Source: Coptodactyla brooksi (Eukaryota > Arthropoda > Insecta > Coleoptera > Scarabaeidae). From it: a DNA stretch of 22,938 nt. Numbering within the stretch: position 1 is the first letter of the stretch; every line of letters starts with the position of its first letter. Made by a program: the position numbers and the translations under genes. The DNA lies in the NCBI GenBank assembly GCA_033557675.1, contig JAWQRM010000414.1, positions 1 to 22,938 of the forward strand, written 5' to 3'. This document shows positions 18,300 through 22,938 of this stretch, in pieces. The notes under the pieces are model-generated. The model was given only the letters and a program-made list of their open reading frames with translations. It made no database searches and was not told the origin of the DNA.

Positions 18300-20063
18300 A
18301 GCGTTCACGGAAAAACAATAAATTAATAGAGCTTTACTATGCAACTGTTTATATATTTGAGAAAACGCATTCCCCAATTTTATTCACACATGAAGTATTA
18401 CTTTATTTATTGATAGCATTGATAAGGTGACGATATTTTGTAACTTTTAAATTAAAAAACTTTATGAATTGTTATTGTAGTTTATCATTAATCTGACGCT
18501 TCAGGTCTGATTTATTCAGGTTTTGCGTTGTTTCCGCCATAGGACCTCCCAAGGAGTTGTGTAGTATGTAAATCAGGTCCGTAAACGATTTTGATTTTGT
18601 TTACTTAAGTCTCTACCTGCATAATCTCAGCAGACTATATCAACGCTTCCTGTACGCCTAAAACATGTAAGTTACTGTCATGTTACCGGAACAGTAAGAA
18701 GCCAATTATCAGCACCATGCGACAGTCACTTTATGTGCATTTTATTTACGCGTGTGACCGGAGCTTGGATCCCACTAGCGATTTAATTGATTTAAATCCT
18801 TTTTTTATACGTTTATCCGGAAATCATCAATTATAGCTCAGCTACAAGCATACATATGAATATTGAAATTTACATTGCGAAGACACTAAAATTGCAGATT
18901 CTACGTTAATGGGTTCCTTGTTGCTTCAATATGTTGTTCTGCATCGCAATGAGTATGTGTAGCTTTTCTGGGAAAGCCAGTTCAATAACGAACTTAATTT
19001 TAATTTAGTGTCAATCGTCAGCCGAGCGTTACTCGCTCGATATAATTACTTGGAAAATATACACGAACGGCGTTCGATTTTCTGGAAACTATTAACCAAC
19101 TTTTGAGCAGCGCCTGCCAGCTTTGTATGGGGTGTTCCGGTAAATAAACGTGTATTTTTTCAATGCCGTTCTACGAAGTTTGGAAATGGTACGCATAAGT
19201 TAATTCTCGTATAAACAGAGCTATGAAACCATAAAAAGGCATGCAAATAACAATTAACTTTAAAAGGGAAAAAAGGGAAAGGTCTAGGAAAAGATGTAAG
19301 TATGGAACCATAAGAAATTTTTTTGACAAAACTGCAAATTATCAGTTCGAACACCTAGGAAGACAAAATATGGGAGGAATTACATGCAATACTCTGGTGC
19401 GCTGACTGTGGTCAGATTTTCAGTATCCTAAATCTAATAATTAAATTTCGATCGATTTAAGGCATTGTTATTTATTTAAATATTCAATAAATTTTCTTCT
19501 AAATCAACTTCTAAATTGTGCTTCAATTAAAATAAAAACACCTGGACGGCGGTGCAAAACTAACTTCAGCAGTATTCTCAGATTATAAGCTCAAGCTACT
19601 CAACAAATGCCTTGCTGTAGCCGAATTAAAGATGTAGACTGAAATGAAGAGTGAGACGTAGACCTTTAATGCGTTAAAATCGATATTTTTAATAAAACAA
19701 ATTCCAAGGTATTTCCCAAGAAATATCTTTGCACCAGAAGTGTTCAGTTTATTCTCTACGTCTTTTTGATAAATACATCTCATATATTTATCAAAAAGAC
19801 ATAGATAAATACATCTTATTTATAAATCTATCAAATTTATAAATTATCTATCAAGTGAAAAGAAAGTAAAAATAAATATAATTAAATATATGGTGTCCTT
19901 TTACAACTGCCCAGAAAAAACAACAAAAGTGCCAAGAAAGGTTATGCATCGTAAGCATTTCGAATTGTTCCTGAACTTCTTCCAAAACAACATTTGAAAA
20001 ACAAAAATGTAGTTAAAATATAAATAGCCATAATTTTCTGCAATTAGCATCTTTTAACTTTAA
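18300..20063. other. AT-rich stretch without recognised genes
   Basis: No domain found. GGGGTGTTCCGGTAAATAAACG at about 19130 looks like a single Tc1/mariner-type end, but no partner was seen. A palindrome at 19755-19805 is listed separately. Frames at 19160-19354 and 19583-19783 are short and featureless. Confidence 0.5.
19755..19805. repeat. 21-bp palindrome (20 matches), 9-nt loop
   Basis: Arms 19755-19775 and 19785-19805 are complementary at 20 of 21 positions; the central 16 (GTCTTTTTGATAAATA) are perfect. The next 50 bases repeat fragments of it (AGATAAATACATCT, ATCTATCAA), so local copying appears to have happened more than once. Confidence 0.9.
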
Positions 20064-20249
20064 ACATTAACGGTAATCATAATAATATCATCTCAAGTCA
20101 TATTGATTATATTCATCTTATTTGTAATGTATGCCGACGACATCAGTATCGCTTTAAAGCCAGTTGAGATTTTTGGCAAGAGTACAGTCGAGAGCACAAT
20201 TCGTATCTTTGCGATTGTAAACAACATAAAGAAAATAAACTCAAAATAA
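20064..20249 (+). pseudogene. Reverse transcriptase fragment (YADD motif)
   Basis: An open frame without ATG reads IIFILFVMYADDISIALKP and then GKSTVESTIRIFAIVNNIKK before a stop at 20247-20249. Hydrophobic residues followed by YADD form the catalytic palm motif of reverse transcriptases; the two Asp (codons 20136-20141) bind the metal ions. The following alpha-helix-like stretch and INSK fit the spacing in non-LTR retrotransposons, in which relatives have an NxKKT/NxxKS turn soon after. Everything upstream of about 20064 is lost. It most likely derives from a LINE; the clade cannot be told from so short a piece. Confidence 0.6.
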
Positions 20250-20272
20250 AGTTGTTTTAAGTAATGATGTAA

Positions 20273-20497
20273 TTCAATGTTCCAAGCTATTTAACAGAAT
20301 TAGGAAACATCTTAGAAAGTTCGTTTAAAGTTCTGAATATCCGAGTACAGGCGATTACTAAAGAGAGAAGCGGATACACCCATTGCACTCTCATTACACC
20401 ACACATCAAGTTAACGCCAGATCTAAGGAAGAAGTTTGCGGGACAGTCGGAAAGGTGGTGGGAGGCACTAAGTAGGAGATCACACGGCACTTTTTAA
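20273..20497 (+). pseudogene. Unrecognised open frame after the RT fragment
   Basis: An open frame without ATG, 74 codons, reads FKVLNIRVQAITKERSGYTH, then CTLITPHIKLTPDLRKKF and SERWWEALSRRSHGTF before the stop at 20495-20497. It is basic and Trp-containing, and lies 24 bp after the reverse-transcriptase scrap on the same strand in another frame. It could be the C-terminal tail of the same retrotransposon, but I recognise no domain. A chance frame is quite possible. Confidence 0.2.
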
Positions 20498-20586
20498 AAA
20501 TGTTCATCTTTATAATGACTAAAAGGGTTCAAATTATCAAATCGTTCTTTAGTGGCGATTTTTCGGAAAGATCTGTTTATTTATTC

Positions 20587-20608
20587 ACAGTTGCTTTTTA
20601 GCAACTGT
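20587..20608. repeat. 9-bp hairpin with TTTT loop
   Basis: Arms ACAGTTGCT and AGCAACTGT are exact complements around TTTT. Isolated, no evident role. Confidence 0.7.
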
Positions 20609-20730
20609 CTGATATGACAGTTTCACGTGTGCAAAATGATAGATATGACATATGGTGAATGCCATTTCAAAAGTCGTGAACCCCGACTGTTCCAACTGAA
20701 ATATACATGTGTGTTTGCCACATTCAGTGA

Positions 20731-20770
20731 ACCTACCTACCTCCAGCAGAACCTACCTACCTCCAGCAGA
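20731..20770. repeat. Perfect two-copy tandem repeat of 20 bp
   Basis: ACCTACCTACCTCCAGCAGA occurs twice back to back with no differences, which points to a recent duplication. Confidence 0.95.
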
Positions 20771-20785
20771 GGCACATTTTGAAAT

Positions 20786-20945
20786 GCAATAAAGAAAGCT
20801 GTTAAAGTGGGTAGCACGTAAGAGATTTTACGCGAGGAGAATATCAAACGAATGGAATTTTGTGAACTCATGATGGATAAAGCAAACGGAAATTAAAATT
20901 TTTTAGAAAATATTTTATTTTTTGATTAATCATCTTTTCCCAACT
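20786..20945 (+). pseudogene. IS630/Tc1/mariner-type transposase scrap around the first catalytic Asp
   Basis: One frame reads AIKKAVKVGST, a stop, EILREENIKRMEFCELMMDK, ANGN, a stop, NFLENILFFD, a stop, SSF. Relatives of the ERFPxRRxPxHxTF family have RRIEFCEWMxxK...NPNFLxxILFSDESTF here; the Asp of SDES is at 20924-20926 and the Glu after it has become a stop. Nothing recognisable follows. It is short and has three stops, so the call rests on the order REEN-K-EFCE-NFL-ILF-D-SSF. Confidence 0.5.
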
Positions 20946-21273
20946 AGCGTTCAAGGAGTACAACCCGCTGCTCGATGTACAGAATGGTATTAACGATGAG
21001 GCATAAGATGTACCCGACGTATTCCGTTCTTTTTCTAACTTTATCGCTTGCTTAACATCGTGAGTAGCTACTTCTAGTCATATGGTTCATCCATGAGCAA
21101 ATATAATTTTACCAAACGTGCCCCCAATGTGCCTAGAGTGGAAGAAACATTCATTTAGATGACGAAACAGAGAATTTAATCCATAGAAAGCTTCATTTCT
21201 TCTCCCAAAAATGGATTCAACTTTTAATCAAATATGGATTTGCTATTTTTTCGCGGACATTTTGCCCATATAC
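20946..21273. other. Spacer, nothing recognised
   Basis: Possibly decayed transposase sequence continuing from 20945, but no further block could be matched. Confidence 0.4.
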
Positions 21274-21465
21274 GAAATAAGAAATATTTTACTTTTCATT
21301 GAAACAACAAAATAAATTACTCTTCGAGAAGGATTCGAACCTGTGCTCTTCTGCTTTTACGGCAAGTGAAGCCGTAAAAAACCTTTGAACCTTTGAATAA
21401 TTGAAGGTCTGTTCTAACTTCTGGACGGTGAGAAACAAGAGGATGATTTTCTGCAGAGTTATTTC
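21274..21465 (-). repeat. tRNA-derived SINE-like repeat, copy 2
   Basis: Read on the minus strand: CTCTGCAGAAAATCATCC (21458 downward), about 65 bp of variable sequence, GGCTTCACTTGCCGTAAAAGC, then GGTTCGAATCC (a perfect tRNA B box, about 21331-21341), then AGTAATTTATTTTGTTGTTTC and AATGAAAAGTAAAATATTTC, ending with CTTATTTC. The last parts align with copy 1 at 18178-18293. A 9-bp hairpin (21355-21363/21371-21379) covers the region where the A box would be. The open frame 21289-21558 is a by-product. Confidence 0.7.
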
Positions 21466-21516
21466 AGAAAAATTACTTATTACATTACATATCACAACTG
21501 ATGGATAAAGACTACG

Positions 21517-21553
21517 ATATGTGACAAATTTCTGAGAGAAATTTGTCACATAT
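21517..21553. repeat. Perfect 16-bp palindrome, 5-nt loop
   Basis: Arms 21517-21532 (ATATGTGACAAATTTC) and 21538-21553 are exact complements around TGAGA. Confidence 0.95.
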
Positions 21554-22200
21554 GACAAATATGGTGGATGTTTGCTGTGTTCTAAGGTCTGCTGCAGTTG
21601 CCGCTAGCATCGGCAGCACCATGTTCCTAGTTGATGTTGGTTTGGTTACCCATTAAGTCGTTTATAGGGTCGTTGTCGGGTACCCTGAAGTGTTTTCGAA
21701 AATTCTTCAAGCCGTACCTGTAATTCCGGGAGTAAGCTACGAACGCCTACCTACAGAGCTTGATCCCCAAGAACAGGAACCGTATTAACGTAACAGGTAG
21801 TGTGGCTAGCGATAAATAATATAGGTGTAGAACGGGCGCCTCGCATGCCCAGATATGTGATAATTACGTCGGTTTCTGTATTTGGATAAGCTGTGGCCGC
21901 AGCGAGCTTTGCCTTCCATTTAATTACACCGAGCTCGGCTATTGGTTTTCCGGTTTTGTAAGCCCGTTTTACATCGGTACATGCGGGCACTATCTTAATA
22001 TAGGAGGCGAGCTTTGCATTGCCGCGATAAGGAAACTGTGCACTTAATGGAACATATGTGAGAACTGAGTATGCGCATATAATTGCAATCGTGTAAAGAT
22101 TTAGTGCATTTTGATTAAACGTGTGTTAAGGTTATTGTATAATTTCAATTGCTTAAGACTCTGGAACATTAATAACATTATAGTTGTGGGTTTGGTAACT
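21554..22200. other. Moderately GC-richer stretch, function unknown
   Basis: From about 21590 to 22060 the sequence is richer in G and C than most of the window and free of obvious repeats. A 79-residue minus-strand frame (21751-21990) starts MPACTDVKRAYKTGKPIAEL but has no domain I recognise, and GC-richer DNA tends to leave such frames open. It could be single-copy conserved or regulatory DNA, or an old transposon. Confidence 0.4.
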
Positions 22201-22297
22201 TTGAATTTGAAAGCGAATTAAAGAATTGTCACTACTGTATCAAAAAAAATCTGGTCGATGCACGTATCGCTAACCAAGTTAGCATCATCAGGAACGA
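22200..22297 (-). ncRNA. Hammerhead-like repeat unit, copy in minus orientation
   Basis: On the minus strand: CTGATGA (22291-22285, exact core box), an extra T, stem II GCTAAC-TTG-GTTAGC (6 bp), GATA (canonical GAAA), then C-G-TG-C-A-TC, a two-pair stem III with one mismatch, and an ATC triplet ending at 22257. Stem I is weak: GTTC before the core faces GACC after the cleavage site, three of four pairs. The unit continues with a T run, GATACAGTAGTGACAATTC and TTTAATTCGC. This tail aligns with the tails of the two plus-strand copies (GGTGTAGGGGTGATAATTG and GGTAAAGCGGTGACAATTG). A14 to T probably inactivates it. Confidence 0.5.
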
Positions 22298-22389
22298 CGA
22301 ATGACTAAATATTAATTGACTTACGACACCAGTTGTTGTAAAATGGCGGTACCTAATTGCTTTGGCACAACTTATTAGAAGGAATTATC

Positions 22390-22427
22390 GGTTGGGTCCG
22401 ACCCAACCAAAATGATAATTATCATTT
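22390..22427. repeat. Hairpin plus 18-bp perfect palindrome before the second hammerhead copy
   Basis: GGTTGGGT-CCG-ACCCAACC (22390-22408) is an 8-bp hairpin. AAATGATAATTATCATTT (22410-22427) is a perfect self-complementary 18-mer. They stand side by side just upstream of the plus-strand hammerhead-like unit. Confidence 0.85.
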
Positions 22428-22435
22428 GCCGCTAA

Positions 22436-22560
22436 CGCTTTTGAAGATGCCGACCTGGTCGGCGAAACGTACGTCGAGTAAACTTAAACTTTTCGGTTTT
22501 GGTGTAGGGGTGATAATTGTGTAAACTTTGTTACCTCTTAACTAAAATGAGAAATTAAGC
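22436..22560 (+). ncRNA. Hammerhead-like repeat unit, plus copy A
   Basis: TTGAAGA (22441-22447) replaces CTGATGA, with the essential C3 now T. An extra T follows, then a perfect stem II GCCGAC-CTG-GTCGGC (22449-22463), GAAA (22464-22467, intact), stem III CG-TA-CG (22468-22473) and the triplet GTC ending at 22475. ACGTACGT across stem III is a perfect palindrome, so two molecules could pair over eight bases. Stem I could form CGCTT/GAGT with wobbles. Compared with the minus copy, stem II differs by C-G to T-A and G-C to A-T exchanges that keep pairing. The tail to 22560 includes GGGGTGATAATTGTG. Confidence 0.55.
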
Positions 22561-22640
22561 GAAATGTACGTCGAACAATTAATTTATTTTGGTAAAGCGG
22601 TGACAATTGCTCAACTTTAGCACTAGTATCCAAAATAACA
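22559..22640 (+). repeat. Hammerhead-like repeat unit, plus copy B (3' part)
   Basis: GCGAAATGTACGTCGAAC (22559-22576) repeats GCGAAACGTACGTCGAGT of copy A 97 bp downstream, including GAAA, the stem III region and the GTC triplet. The tail GGTAAAGCGGTGACAATTGC then follows. The CUGAUGA box and stem II are not recognisable upstream. Copies A and B are direct repeats, the tandem arrangement expected if the unit was copied from a multimeric or circular RNA. Confidence 0.6.
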
Positions 22641-22749
22641 ATAGCAATATTTAAAAACGTTGGAAGTTCAATGATTTACCGTTTTGTACTTGATTCATTT
22701 TTCATCCACACAGAAGCAAGCTTATCCCTGGAACTGAAAAGGAAATATA

Positions 22750-22938
22750 CTAAGTGACATAGAAAAAAGAACACCCATTCATAATCAATTTATCTGAACA
22801 ATTTTTGGTACACAAGTGTATTCGGGTTAGATTAATAAACGATCAAAATTTGGTAAAAATTAAACTGTTAACTTCTTCAAAAAACTTTAATAATGTGTTG
22901 CGCCACCACGATGTCTTATGCACTCATTAAGACGTCTG
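22750..22938 (-). mobile_element. 3' end of a Tc1-like transposon, cut by the window edge
   Basis: The outer end reads CTAAGTGACATAGAAAAAAG followed by AACACCC, close to the AAGTGACA...AAAAGAACACCC ends of some insect Tc1-like elements, and is preceded by TA (22748-22749), the Tc1 target. About 140 bp of AT-rich untranslated sequence separates it from the transposase C-terminus at 22887. The rest of the element lies outside the window. Confidence 0.6.
22887..22937 (-). CDS. Tc1-like transposase, C-terminal end only (partial)
   Basis: The minus strand reads RRLNECIRHRGGATHY and stops at 22887-22889. Many Tc1 transposases finish with a PRRxQAVIxxxGGHTRY-type tail, and this ends the same way (RRL...I...GG.T.Y). 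Only 16 codons are inside the window, so whether the gene is intact cannot be judged. This visible piece has no defect. Confidence 0.55.
   Translation of the reverse strand, partial: RRLNECIRHRGGATHY

Noticed and set aside
19125..19150. GGGGTGTTCCGGTAAATAAACG as a transposon end
   Set aside because: Resembles Tc1/mariner ends, but no inverted partner or target duplication could be located.
21751..21990. 79-residue minus-strand frame in the GC-richer stretch
   Set aside because: No recognisable domain, no codon or splice support; GC-richer DNA leaves frames open by chance.

Overview
The window looks like non-coding, repeat-rich nuclear DNA from an arthropod, most likely an insect. It is strongly AT-rich by eye, long reading frames are almost absent, and several different mariner/Tc1-type transposases of insect type are present, all broken. 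I found no exon of a host gene that I could defend, and no rRNA, functional tRNA, CRISPR or prokaryotic gene structure. The best description is a transposon graveyard between genes.

Layout: 1-3.9 kb, AT-rich with nothing recognisable; 3.94-4.56 kb, dead mariner (minus) carrying a perfect 22-bp snap-back palindrome; 6.4 kb, a short two-cysteine reading frame; 6.54-7.90 kb, a composite inverted-repeat element around an internally deleted IS630/Tc1/mariner transposase (plus); 8.12-8.44 kb, a relative of it (minus); 8.64-8.92 kb, a cluster of ATTAATCG sites; 9.08-9.40 kb, a possible solo LTR; 9.58-9.79 kb, a two-copy tandem duplication; 11.2-11.7 kb, a repeat-like stretch; 12.09-12.77 kb, a dead DDE_1 (pogo/Tigger-like) transposase (minus); 13.04-13.31 kb, a mariner N-terminal fragment (minus); 14.02-15.17 kb, a mariner with both ends and TA target duplications; 15.41-16.01 kb, a GC-richer block with mariner-like ends; 16.85-17.31 kb, the 3' half of a mariner (minus); 17.75 kb, a hammerhead-ribozyme-like motif; 18.0-18.3 and 21.3-21.5 kb, copies of a tRNA-derived SINE-like repeat; 20.06-20.5 kb, a reverse-transcriptase scrap; 20.79-20.95 kb, a transposase scrap; 22.2-22.6 kb, three copies of a second hammerhead-like repeat; 22.75-22.94 kb, the 3' end of a Tc1-like element running off the window.

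Two patterns deserve attention. First, hammerhead-like folds of two unrelated sequence types (17.75 kb and 22.2-22.6 kb) share one plan: a CUGANGA-like box, an extra U, a short hairpin, a GAAA-like box, a tiny palindromic stem III and an NUH cleavage triplet. In the 22-kb family the stem II arms differ by compensatory base-pair changes. Second, perfect or near-perfect short-loop palindromes repeatedly lie exactly where dead transposases have lost internal sequence. This is what snap-back templated repair would leave.

These parts do not work together as a pathway. Every transposase shows stops, frameshifts, deletions or a lost catalytic residue.
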